Assembly: GCA_013141435.1 (NCBI GenBank)
Contig: JABFQZ010000018.1
Coordinates: 39,910 to 103,909, forward strand
Reading direction: 5' to 3'
Source: Ferruginibacter sp.
GTDB lineage: Bacteria > Bacteroidota > Bacteroidia > Chitinophagales > Chitinophagaceae
DNA length: 64,000 nucleotides
The position numbers were made by a program, and so were the translations under genes. Position 1 is the stretch's first letter, and each line of letters starts with the position of its first letter. The notes below the pieces were generated by a model. It saw only the letters and a list, made by a program, of their open reading frames with translations. It ran no database searches and had not been told where the DNA came from. Shown in pieces: positions 26,046-35,600 of this stretch.

Positions 26046-26630
26046 TTAAAAAATATCGGCTAATAAAAAATTTAACTCAGGAAATAAAATACTTTTAATG
26101 TTATCATCTTCTATAAAAGGTTTAAGACCTATGTATTTGTTACTTTGTAGGCTATAAATTAAAATTGATTTTTCGGTAGGGTTTACAATCCAATATTCTT
26201 TCACTTCATTTTCTTCATATAAATCAAATTTTATTCCCATTTCTTTTTTTGAATTTCCGGGGCTCAAAATTTCTATAACTAAATCGGGTGCTCCAATACA
26301 ACCTTTGTCGTCTAATTTATTTTTATCGCATATTACACACAAATCTGGTTGTACAACTGTAATTACTTTTTCATCGTGGGCTTGGGTTTTTACTAATCTT
26401 ACATCAAAAGGGGCAGCATAAAGATTACAAGATGTTTTGCTAAAAAAATTCCACATAATGCCGTGCAAATTTCCTCCAATTTCTTGATGATACCTACTAG
26501 GTGCAGGACTCATCTTAAATATTTTTCCCCTAAACAACTCTAACCTTTCTTTAAATTGCCATTTTAAATAATCGGCATAGGTGTAAGACCCATTTAAGTC
26601 TAACTCATTAAAGTCGGTTACTATTGCCAT
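26046..26630 (-). CDS. Uma2 family protein (PD-(D/E)XK nuclease-like)
   Basis: 194 residues matching the Uma2/DUF820 family. The nuclease-like core is visible: VVQPDLCVICD (Asp), APDLVIEILSPGNSKKE (Glu-x-Leu) and the later Lys in GIKFDLYEENEVKEYWIVNP. These proteins are annotated as putative endonucleases and multiply freely in cyanobacteria and Bacteroidota, but their role is unknown. It faces the HELCH gene with six bases between them. Confidence 0.82.
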   Translation of the reverse strand: MAIVTDFNELDLNGSYTYADYLKWQFKERLELFRGKIFKMSPAPSRYHQEIGGNLHGIMWNFFSKTSCNLYAAPFDVRLVKTQAHDEKVITVVQPDLCVICDKNKLDDKGCIGAPDLVIEILSPGNSKKEMGIKFDLYEENEVKEYWIVNPTEKSILIYSLQSNKYIGLKPFIEDDNIKSILFPELNFLLADIF

Positions 26631-26728
26631 GTTATTTCTTTTATGTAAAATTAAATTAAATATTTTAAATAAGAGAAAGATAAAATAGTGAAACTTACGT
26701 TTTAAAAATACACTTAATCAGCTTGTTT

Positions 26729-27706
26729 TTATGCATTCATAAAATTAATAATAATTTTATTTATTTTTTCTCCTTCTGTCAAAAAACCATCATGGCCGTA
26801 AGGAGAATTTATTAATTCTAATTTAGAATTTTTAATATTATCATACAAAAATATTTGCTCTTTTATTGGAAATAAAATATCTGTTGCAATGCCAATTACT
26901 AATGTACTTGCAGCTATTGTAGCAAGTGCTGTTGTTATACTTTGCCTGCCTCTACCCACATCATGACTATCCATAGCTTTGCTTAAAATATAGTAACAAT
27001 CTGCATCAAAACGCTTGGCCAATTTTTGACCTTGGTATCGTTGGTAACTTGCTGCACCGTAGTTGTCTATTGTATCGTTTTCTTTTGCTGTACGTTCATA
27101 CATTTCGTAGTTTCTATAACTAAGCATGGCAATTGCTCTAGCTACTTGAAGCCCTTTTTTGCTAGTTTCTAAGGCCATTCGTTGGGCTTCGTTAAATGCA
27201 ATACCCCAAGCCGAATGTTTGGCATTGGTAGCTAATAAAACCAATTTTTTTATGCTTAATGGTTGTTGTATTGCCCATTCCATTGCTTGTTGCCCTCCCA
27301 TAGAACCGCCAATTAACAAAAATATTTCATCAATATCTAAATGGGTTTTTAGCATAATATTTGCTGCTACCAAATCTCTAATTGTTATTAATGGAAATTT
27401 TTTGCTGTACTTTTTATTGTTGCTTGGGTTTATAGAAATTGGAGAAGTAGAGCCATAGCTAGAGCCAATAATATTAGCACATACAATAAAATATTTTGTG
27501 GGATCTAATGTTTTATTTTGGCCAAAAATATTTGCCCACCAATCTGCTACATCGGAGCTGGCTGTAAGTGCATGGCAAACCCATATAACTGGTGTAATGT
27601 TTTTTTTATAATTGCCATAGGTATGGTATGCAATGCTAACATTTTTTAATTTTTTACCAGTTTCTAAAGTTATTGTTTTGTTGCTTTCAAATTTTTGTAT
27701 GCTCAT
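26729..27706 (-). CDS. metX: homoserine O-acetyltransferase (MetX family)
   Basis: 325 residues, alpha/beta-hydrolase fold. Nucleophile S135 in GGSMGGQQAMEWA, with Asp (GIATDILFP) and His (SPYGHDGFL) completing the triad near the C-terminus. It transfers acetyl from acetyl-CoA to homoserine, the entry step of methionine synthesis by sulfhydrylation or trans-sulfuration; succinyl-transferring MetX variants exist and cannot be excluded. The PLP enzyme at 49127 is a plausible next step. Expression appears to be controlled by the leader-peptide attenuator directly upstream. Confidence 0.9.
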   Translation of the reverse strand: MSIQKFESNKTITLETGKKLKNVSIAYHTYGNYKKNITPVIWVCHALTASSDVADWWANIFGQNKTLDPTKYFIVCANIIGSSYGSTSPISINPSNNKKYSKKFPLITIRDLVAANIMLKTHLDIDEIFLLIGGSMGGQQAMEWAIQQPLSIKKLVLLATNAKHSAWGIAFNEAQRMALETSKKGLQVARAIAMLSYRNYEMYERTAKENDTIDNYGAASYQRYQGQKLAKRFDADCYYILSKAMDSHDVGRGRQSITTALATIAASTLVIGIATDILFPIKEQIFLYDNIKNSKLELINSPYGHDGFLTEGEKINKIIINFMNA

Positions 27707-27718
27707 AGTAATGTGTAT

Positions 27719-27751
27719 AAAAAAGCCTTGCTATTTTGTAGCAAGGCTTTT
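27719..27751 (-). terminator. metX attenuator: terminator hairpin
   Basis: In the metX transcript, AAAAGCCTTGCTA (27751-27739) and TAGCAAGGCTTTT (27733-27721) form a perfect 13-bp stem with a five-base loop, ending in six T residues. It lies only 12 bases before the metX start codon, so it must be disrupted for metX to be expressed. The leader segment AGCAAGGCTT (27806-27797) is identical to the 3' arm and can pair with the 5' arm instead. Confidence 0.88.
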
Positions 27752-27790
27752 AATAAGGTAAAAGTATTTATGATAAATTATTTCATACTA

Positions 27791-27868
27791 TTACGTAAGC
27801 CTTGCTGTGTGCATACACAAGCAACACATACAACACAACATAATAATATTTAAAAAGTTTTTGTTCAT
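27791..27868 (-). CDS. metX leader peptide, Cys/Met-rich
   Basis: A 25-codon frame starting MNKNFLNII and ending MLCCMCCLCMHTARLT. Among its last 16 residues are five Cys and three Met. The final codons (Ala-Arg-Leu-Thr) overlap the segment that can pair with the terminator's 5' arm. If ribosomes stall at the Cys codons, that segment stays free and blocks the terminator. If they reach the stop codon, they cover it and transcription ends. It is preceded by an exact promoter match, with a leader of about ten bases. Confidence 0.85.
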   Translation of the reverse strand: MNKNFLNIIMLCCMCCLCMHTARLT

Positions 27869-27883
27869 TTTAACTGTAAGAAA

Positions 27884-27915
27884 CAAATGTAATATTGTAT
27901 ATTTTAATAAACAAT
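27884..27915 (-). promoter_or_regulatory. promoter of the metX leader-metX unit
   Basis: On the minus strand ATTG (27915-27912), 20 bases, then TACATTTG (27891-27884), matching -33 TTTG / -7 TAnnTTTG. The predicted start is near 27878, about ten bases before the leader-peptide ATG. Confidence 0.65.
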
Positions 27916-28104
27916 ATTATTTTTTGAAAATTTACGGTTTTCAAATTGGGTTTTAATAAATTTTAGTGTAGTATAAGTGATAATTGTAACTTTTTTTGAA
28001 AGCATTGTTTTATTATATATTGCTTCTTTTTTATAACTCGTATGCTTGCTTCAATAAAAGTTGATTAAAGATATGTAGATGAAATGTGCGACGCCAATAC
28101 TGCT

Positions 28105-28158
28105 GCCCAATGCTATAATTGCTGGGCTAATAAAAAAGCGAAGCTTATTTTATTAGCC
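28105..28158. repeat. overlapping inverted repeats before glyS
   Basis: GCCCA (28105-28109) pairs with TGGGC (28123-28127), and GGCTAATAAAA (28125-28135) pairs perfectly with TTTTATTAGCC (28148-28158); the two hairpins share bases and exclude each other. They end 13 bases before the glyS -7 element. Operator or terminator of an upstream transcript; the role is unclear. Confidence 0.55.
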
Positions 28159-28171
28159 AAAAATGTTACTT

Positions 28172-28179
28172 TATATTTG
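28172..28179 (+). promoter_or_regulatory. -7 element of glyS
   Basis: TATATTTG, a perfect TAnnTTTG, ending five bases before the glyS ATG at 28185. Suggests a leaderless message. No clear -33. Confidence 0.5.
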
Positions 28180-28184
28180 CAACT

Positions 28185-29690
28185 ATGGCAAATGAAACAA
28201 ATAATTTCGCAGAGATAATTTCTCACTGTAAGGAGTATGGGTATATTTTTCAGAGTAGTGAGCTGTACGATGGGCTGGCAGCGGTGTACGACTACGGGCA
28301 AATGGGTGCACAACTCAAAAAAAACCTTAGAGATGCTTGGTGGAAAAGCATGACTCAGCTTAATGAAAATAGTATTGTAGGTATTGATGCTGCCATTTTT
28401 ATGCACCCTACTGTATGGAAAGCAAGTGGGCATGTGGATAGTTTTAGCGACCCTATGATTGACAACAAAGACAGCAATAAAAGGTATAGAGTAGATCATT
28501 TGATTGAAGGATTTGCTGAGGAGCTACTGGCAATAAGCAAAGAGCAGTTGGCTATTGGCAATGTACAATTAGCAGAGGAAAAAGAAAAGTTGGCAAATGA
28601 TGTGTTGGCAAAAATGGATTTGCTTATTGCTGCTACAGATTATGCTGGCTTAAAAATGCTGATTGAAGAAAATAAAATAAAATGCGGTATTAGTAAAACC
28701 TGCAATTGGACTGAGATACGTGAGTTTAACCTCATGTTTAACACAAAAATTGGTGCATTGGCCGAAGAAGCGGATACTATATACTTGCGCCCCGAAACTG
28801 CACAAGGTATTTTTGTAAACTTTTTGAATGTGCAAAAAAGTGGTCGTATGAAAATACCTTTTGGTATTGCACAAACGGGTAAGGCTTTTAGAAATGAAAT
28901 TGTGGCTCGTCAGTTTATTTTTAGAATGAGAGAATTTGAACAAATGGAAATGCAATTTTTTATACGCCCTGGCACACAAAAAGAGTGGTACAATTATTGG
29001 AAAGATGAACGTAAAAAATGGCATGAAAGTATTGGAATACCTGCTGAAAAATTGCGTTTTCACGACCATGTAAAACTAGCCCATTATGCCGATGCTGCTT
29101 TGGATATTGAGTTTGAATTTCCATTTGGTTGGAAAGAGCTAGAAGGCATTCATAGCCGAACAGATTTTGACCTTACACAACATGCTACTTTTAGCAAAAA
29201 GAAAATACAATATTTTGATAATGATTTGAACGAAGAAGGCAAGCCTTATGGAAACTACACACCTTATGTGTTGGAAACTTCGGTTGGTTTGGATAGATTG
29301 TTTTTAACTGTACTTAGTTTGGCTTACCAAAATGAAAATTGGAAAAAAGAAGATGGCACTGATGATAGCAGAGTAGTTTTAAAAATACCTGCAAAACTTG
29401 CGCCTACAAAACTTGCCATTTTGCCATTGCTTAAAAAAGATGGCTTACCCGAAATTGCAAAAGAATTATTGGAAAGTTGTAAACAAAGTTTTCATTGTTT
29501 TTACGAAGAAAAAGATGCTATTGGAAAACGCTATCGCCGTATGGATGCTATTGGCACTCCATTTTGTGTAACAATAGATCATCAAACCAAAGAAGACAAC
29601 ACAGTAACGATAAGGTATAGAGACGATATGAGGCAGGAAAGGATAGCTTTGAATGATGTGAAATCGTTGGTGGATAGTTTGGTAAACTAG
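28185..29690 (+). CDS. glyS: glycyl-tRNA synthetase (single-chain, dimeric type)
   Basis: 501 residues of the class II alpha2 type, not the alpha2beta2 type. N-terminal HCKEYGYIFQSSELYDGL and YDYGQMGAQLKKN are typical; motif 2 FRNEIVARQFIFRMREFEQME lies at about 236-260 and motif 3 ETSVGLDRLFL at about 366, and the anticodon-binding domain fills the C-terminus (KLAPTKLAILPLLKKDGL). It charges tRNA-Gly. An insert around residues 105-130, rich in Glu and Lys, looks lineage-specific. Confidence 0.94.
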   Translation: MANETNNFAEIISHCKEYGYIFQSSELYDGLAAVYDYGQMGAQLKKNLRDAWWKSMTQLNENSIVGIDAAIFMHPTVWKASGHVDSFSDPMIDNKDSNKRYRVDHLIEGFAEELLAISKEQLAIGNVQLAEEKEKLANDVLAKMDLLIAATDYAGLKMLIEENKIKCGISKTCNWTEIREFNLMFNTKIGALAEEADTIYLRPETAQGIFVNFLNVQKSGRMKIPFGIAQTGKAFRNEIVARQFIFRMREFEQMEMQFFIRPGTQKEWYNYWKDERKKWHESIGIPAEKLRFHDHVKLAHYADAALDIEFEFPFGWKELEGIHSRTDFDLTQHATFSKKKIQYFDNDLNEEGKPYGNYTPYVLETSVGLDRLFLTVLSLAYQNENWKKEDGTDDSRVVLKIPAKLAPTKLAILPLLKKDGLPEIAKELLESCKQSFHCFYEEKDAIGKRYRRMDAIGTPFCVTIDHQTKEDNTVTIRYRDDMRQERIALNDVKSLVDSLVN

Positions 29691-29706
29691 AAAAGAATTT
29701 TACTAT

Positions 29707-29738
29707 AAAGCCGATAGCAAATGCTTTCGGCTTTTTTT
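29707..29738 (+). terminator. glyS terminator
   Basis: AAAGCCGATAGC and GCTTTCGGCTTT form a stem with one mismatch and a short loop, followed by a run of T residues; 17 bases after the glyS stop. Confidence 0.85.
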
Positions 29739-29830
29739 ATTTTTAGAATTAACAATAATAAAACATTTTATTTTATCTACTTAAAGTTGTATGTGATTAT
29801 TAGGCATATATTTAGTTTTATAATATTTTT

Positions 29831-30982
29831 ATGACTCCATTTCAAAATAATTTAGCCGAAGTAAAATTTAATTTCGATAACAACAACGACAACCTTGGCT
29901 TTAGAATGTTGGTAGATGTTGTTTTAGACACCAATAAAATTACCAACTTTAATGAAATTATTTTCATTGCTAATTGGTATGAGCAAAATGGAAATGAGCA
30001 ATTAGCTTTTAAAGAAAAATGCTTGGCACTTATTTGCAAACTAGAAAAGCAAACGCTAAAAACTAGCGACACAACCAAACTTTTAGTGTCAGCCAAGAAT
30101 ATTAAAAAACGATATGGCAAAAATAATTTTGAGCTTGGTACAGTAAATTTTGAAATACATGTAGGGCAACTTATTGGGCTTGTAGGCGAAAATGGAAACG
30201 GTAAAACTACATTGCTTCGTATGCTAGCAAAAGAATTAGCAATATCAGAAGGAGAAATAATTTATTCTTTTGCAGATAAAAGTATAGATGATTACACACT
30301 CCGCACAAAGTTAACCTACATACCGCAGCGTACACCAAAATGGTTTGGCAATGTAAAAGATAATTTAAAACTTACTTGTACACATTATGGTATTGCACCT
30401 TTAGAAAATGAACAGTGGGTAAGTATGCTTATGATAAGATTTGGATTGTGGAAATATAGAAACCACAACTGGGAAGAGCTTTCGTCGGGCTATAAAATGC
30501 GCTTTGAGCTGGCACGTACATTTTTGCGAAAGCCTAAGCTACTACTGCTTGATGAGCCTTTGGCAAATTTGGATATACTATCGCAACAATTGATATTGGA
30601 AGACTTAAAAATGTTAGGTAAAAGTTTGAGCAATCCTTTGGGTATTATTTTAAGTTCACAACAACTATATGAAGTAGAAAAAGTATCGGACGAAGTTGTT
30701 TTTTTACAAAACGGAAAAGCATCTAGTTTTAATAATTTGAAAAATGAAACTCAAGAAAATAATTTAGTAGTAGAAGTGGAAATAGAAAATAGTAAGGCAG
30801 CGCTATTGCAAGCCCTTGCAGCATTTACTGTAAACGATATTAAATTATTGGGGAGTAATTATTATGTAGATTTAAAAGATTGTAATCAAAAGCAATTTTT
30901 GCAATCCCTTTTGCAACATGATATTGCTATGAAATATTACAGAGATATTTCACAATCTACACGCCGTTTTTTCAACAACTAA
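29831..30982 (+). CDS. ABC transporter ATP-binding protein with N-terminal extension
   Basis: 383 residues. The ATPase domain has Walker A GENGNGKT (119-126), a Q-loop around YIPQRTPKW, a degenerate signature LSSGYKMRFELAR and Walker B LLLLDEPLANLD. About 83 extra residues precede it and about 75 residues of alpha/beta character follow it. The next gene, 10 bases downstream, is a large membrane protein, presumably its permease partner. The substrate is unknown. Confidence 0.88.
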   Translation: MTPFQNNLAEVKFNFDNNNDNLGFRMLVDVVLDTNKITNFNEIIFIANWYEQNGNEQLAFKEKCLALICKLEKQTLKTSDTTKLLVSAKNIKKRYGKNNFELGTVNFEIHVGQLIGLVGENGNGKTTLLRMLAKELAISEGEIIYSFADKSIDDYTLRTKLTYIPQRTPKWFGNVKDNLKLTCTHYGIAPLENEQWVSMLMIRFGLWKYRNHNWEELSSGYKMRFELARTFLRKPKLLLLDEPLANLDILSQQLILEDLKMLGKSLSNPLGIILSSQQLYEVEKVSDEVVFLQNGKASSFNNLKNETQENNLVVEVEIENSKAALLQALAAFTVNDIKLLGSNYYVDLKDCNQKQFLQSLLQHDIAMKYYRDISQSTRRFFNN

Positions 30983-30992
30983 TAATCTTACA

Positions 30993-32651
30993 ATGAACTT
31001 ATATAAAAAAACAAATACTTACTTGCTTGAAAATTTTCCTACTTTTTGGAACACAAGGTTTGTATGGATGATACTTATTGGATTGTGTACACATATACTT
31101 TTTTTTGGTATTGGGTATGTTAGCTTAAATTTTGAAGTATTAAAAGAATACGGCATTGGAAACTTTTTTTTTAAAAAGGGATTTGCTGTTTTTTATATAA
31201 TTATTGGTTTGGTGTCGATAATATATTTTGCATTAAAATATTTTGCTCACAATCCATTTAAAAACTTTTACCCCTTACCTCATAATTATTTTTGGAGAAT
31301 ATTTGCACAATTATTTTCGATGTTTTTTTTATATTTTACTGTATTTATTTCTTTTGAAAATGGGATAAGATTAAAAGCAAATAAAATTGCACCTCTAAAT
31401 ATTGTTAAAAACGAAAACTATAAAATAAACTTGGCTAAGCCTTTTTTATTTACAAATATAAACGACTATCATATTGTAAATAGGCATTATCCTGCACCAT
31501 TTCCATGCGAAGATATTACAGGGTTTAAAGTTGGATACGATACTATAAACGATGTGCAAATTAGTCATGGTATTGATACCAAAATGCCGTACTTAAATTT
31601 TAATGGTACACTTTATCAATATGGCAAATTGGGTAGTAAACAAATAGATGAATGCCTTACAGAATCTACTCTTGATACCATTTATGATTTAAACAATGTG
31701 TATGGCATTGATGAATATTCGTTGTATAATTATAGCAATTTTGAAAATGCACATTCAGATATTGATAGATATGAAATTTTAAGGCATGTTCACAATTTGT
31801 ATCAAAATAAAGATTCGATCGCAATTGTAAAAATATTGCAAGATTTAAAAAGCATTTGCAAAAAGTACAATATATCGGAGCAATTATACCCAAGCAAAAT
31901 TACAAATGCTATTTTAAAACAAAATTTGAATAAACAGCAGCTTGTAAGCGTAGGTTTTTACGATTATAAAAAAAATGAAAGGATACCATCTGCTTCAGAT
32001 GCTGTTGTTGAAGCTCCTGTGGATTACTCAAAACCTGCTTTACCTAATCCTAATGAAATTAAGAAAAACATCGAATACAATTATTCTATAGATATAAATT
32101 CGTTTTCTACAATTACAGAAAATGTTGAAAAAATAAATGAAGAATTAGGTACAAATCAAATTTTTAAATCAAACTTTTGGGCTATTGTTTTTTTATCTTT
32201 AGGCTTTTCATTGTTTTTTGTATTGGTAAAATATATACAATTAAAAAATCTTATTATTGGTATTGTAATTGCTGCCATCTTAATGGCTATTATTGGCCTA
32301 TTTGGCATTGTAAATAATATAAGTAAAGAAAAAAGCATTTTAGCTTTGGGCGTATTTTATTGTACCATTATTATTTGTGTAGGTTTGTATGTTTTATATT
32401 CGAATAATGTAAAAAAGGCAATAGCAAGTAAATGGATGGTTTCGTTGTACACTTCTATTTTGTGTATTTTACCAGTTTCTATTATTTTGGTAAGAGAAAT
32501 TACATCTTCAGAAATTACTGTAAAATGTCAGAGTTATACATCTACAATTTATTTGTACGAATTTAATCCTTGGCAATTTTTATTGTCAGAATTAATTGCT
32601 GTATTTTTTATTTTTATGTGGATGAGAAAAATACATGCGAAGGTGGAGTAA
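30993..32651 (+). CDS. large membrane protein, likely ABC permease partner
   Basis: 552 residues with about eight membrane helices: three near the N-terminus (about 22-46, 62-86, 104-125), a soluble region of about 265 residues (126-390, probably extracytoplasmic), then five helices (about 394-416, 420-442, 452-472, 483-503, 525-545). No family was recognised. Its position directly behind an ATP-binding protein gene suggests an ABC-2-type exporter or envelope-acting permease; this is inference from context. Confidence 0.6.
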   Translation: MNLYKKTNTYLLENFPTFWNTRFVWMILIGLCTHILFFGIGYVSLNFEVLKEYGIGNFFFKKGFAVFYIIIGLVSIIYFALKYFAHNPFKNFYPLPHNYFWRIFAQLFSMFFLYFTVFISFENGIRLKANKIAPLNIVKNENYKINLAKPFLFTNINDYHIVNRHYPAPFPCEDITGFKVGYDTINDVQISHGIDTKMPYLNFNGTLYQYGKLGSKQIDECLTESTLDTIYDLNNVYGIDEYSLYNYSNFENAHSDIDRYEILRHVHNLYQNKDSIAIVKILQDLKSICKKYNISEQLYPSKITNAILKQNLNKQQLVSVGFYDYKKNERIPSASDAVVEAPVDYSKPALPNPNEIKKNIEYNYSIDINSFSTITENVEKINEELGTNQIFKSNFWAIVFLSLGFSLFFVLVKYIQLKNLIIGIVIAAILMAIIGLFGIVNNISKEKSILALGVFYCTIIICVGLYVLYSNNVKKAIASKWMVSLYTSILCILPVSIILVREITSSEITVKCQSYTSTIYLYEFNPWQFLLSELIAVFFIFMWMRKIHAKVE

Positions 32652-32654
32652 TGG

Positions 32655-35600
32655 CTATTGATACCCTTTTGCTTTATTTAAAAACTTAAATAAATCATTC
32701 ATACACTTTATATCTTGCACTACCAGTATGCCGTTTTTGCCTACTTGTTTTAGTTGTGCTTTATTAGTACCTGTTTGTAAAAAAAGTAATACTTTATTAA
32801 AAGTTTCGCTCTGGAAATATGGCGAATCGGGGTTAGAAACAAAGAAACATTTGAGAGAATCATTTTTTAAAAACATACGCTCAAAGCCAAGCTGCACAGC
32901 CATTTTTCTACAACGTACAGTCGTAAATAAATCTTCAACTGTAGCTGGTATTGGGCCAAATCTGTCTTGCATTTCGTTATGAAAAGCAACTAAGTCTTCC
33001 TCTGTATCACAATTGTCTAATCGGCTATATAGCGATAATCTTTCGGTTATACTTTCTACATAACTATCGGGTATTAGTATTTCTAAATCTGTATCTATAG
33101 TACAATCTTTTACAAAATCATCTTGCTGTTGTATTTCTTCTTTGTACAAATCTCTAAACTCTGTACGTTTTAATTCCCTTATGGCTTCGTCTAATATTTT
33201 CTGATACATTTCAAAACCTATTTCGGCTATAAAACCACTTTGCTCTCCTCCAAGCATATTGCCTGCTCCTCTTATATCAAGGTCACGCATGGCTATCTGA
33301 AAACCGCTACCAAGGTCACTATATTGCTCAAGTGTACTTAATCTTTTTCGACTATCTGTTGGTAAAGTACTCATTTGTGGAGCTAGCAAATAACAAAATG
33401 CTTTTTTATTGCTACGCCCAACTCTGCCTCTAAGTTGGTGCAAATCGCTCAAGCCAAATTGATGTGCATTGTTTACAATTATTGTATTTACATTTGGAAT
33501 ATCTACACCACTTTCTACAATATTTGTACATACCAATACATCATATTTTTTATCCATAAAATCTAAAATGGTATCTTCTAATTTATCGCCTTCCATTTGG
33601 CCATGCGCAAATGCAATACTAATATCCGGACACAATCCCTGTATCAAACTTTTCATATTTGCCAAGTCTTTTACTCGGTTATGTATAAAAAAAACTTGTC
33701 CACCTCTTTCTACTTCATAATAAATAATGTCTCTAATATTATCTTCGTTAAATACAGCTACTTCTGTTTGTATGGGTTGCCTATTTGGTGGTGGAGTGTT
33801 AATAATACTTAAATCTCTTGCGCCCATCAAACTAAACTGTAAAGTACGTGGAATGGGTGTTGCAGTAAGCGTTAATGAATCTACAGTTGTTCTTAAAGTT
33901 TTTAATTTTTCTTTCGCAGCTACACCAAATTTTTGCTCTTCATCAATAATCATTATACCAAGGTTTTTGAAGCTTACATCTTTTCCAAGTAAACCATGTG
34001 TACCAATAATGATGTCTATTTTACCTTCTTTTAATTTTGCAAAAGTTTCTTTTTTTTGTTTGGCAGTTTTAAAACGATTTATAAAATCCACTGTAACAGG
34101 AAAATCTTTTAACCTATCACTAATTGTTTTGTAATGCTGATATGCCAATATTGTAGTTGGCACTAGTATGGCAGCTTGCTTGCCATCGCATACGGTTTTA
34201 AATGCTGCACGTATAGCTATTTCTGTTTTGCCAAAACCCACATCGCCACACACCAATCTATCCATGGGTTGTGACTTTTCCATATCTCTTTTTACATCTT
34301 CGCTAGCCTTGGCCTGGTCGGGTGTATCTTCATAAATAAAACTTGCTTCCAATTCGGTTTGCATATAATTATCTGGACTATGGGCAAACCCTTCTAGGCT
34401 TTTTCGTTGTGCATATAATTTTATAAGATCGGTAGCTATATCTTTTACTTGCTTTTTTGTTTTGTCTTTTAGCTTAGCCCACACATCGCTTCCCAATTTA
34501 TTCATTTTGGGTATGCTACCTTCTTTGCCACTGTACTTACTTATTTTATGTAGCGATGAAATATTTACATACAACAAATCGCCATCTTTATATTGTATGC
34601 GTACTGCTTCCTGCATTTTGCCATTAGCATCAATTTTCTGTAATCCACTATATACGCCCACTCCATGGTCTATATGACTCACATAATCTCCAGGTTGTAG
34701 CTCTCTTAATGTTTTTAAAGTAAGGGCTTTGTTTTTACTAAAAGCTTGTTTAACCTTATATTTATGGTAGCGTTGAAAAATTTGATGATCGGTATAGCAT
34801 ACAATTTTTAAATCATCGTCTATAAATCCTTCGTGTATCGAAAAAGGAATGGGGGTTATTTGTATTTCTGCTTTAAGATCTGTAAAAATACTGTGTAATC
34901 TTTCTAATTGCTTTGCATTATCGGCAAAAATAAAAATGTTATAATCTTGCTTTTCGTAGGCTTGTAAATCTTTTATTAGTAAATCAAATTGCCTATTAAA
35001 AGATGGTTGTGGTTTTGTAATGAATTTAAAAGTTGTTTGGCTAACATCACTACCATTACTATCATCAATTACATTTCCAAAATAGGCATGCTTCCCAAAC
35101 TCTATAATATGTCTTTTTGCTATCTCATTTTCTAATATTTCTCCATTCACAAAATCTTTTGCATTCAAATCTTTTATGAATAAAGAATCATTGGTATTTT
35201 CATCAATTTCTTTAAAGGTAAATATGTTTACACCTTCGGTTTCATCTTCTATTTTTTCTTTAATAAATTCCCAATCATTTATCCACATAATAGTATTTTC
35301 GGGCAAAAATTCTATCAAAGAAACCTTTTCTCCTGTTTCAAATTGTGTTTCTACATTTGGAATAATATTTACTTGCAATAATTTTCTTTCACTTAATTGT
35401 GTTTCGGGGTCAAAAATCCGAATACTATCCACATCATTTCCAAATAACTCAATACGGTAAGGTTTTTCGTTGCCAAAACTATAAATATCTATAATGCCTC
35501 CACGTATGGCAAATTGCCCAGGCTCATATACAAAATCTGTTTTGGTAAAGCCATGCTCAATAAATTTTTGCAACATGGTAGTTACATCTAATACATCGGC

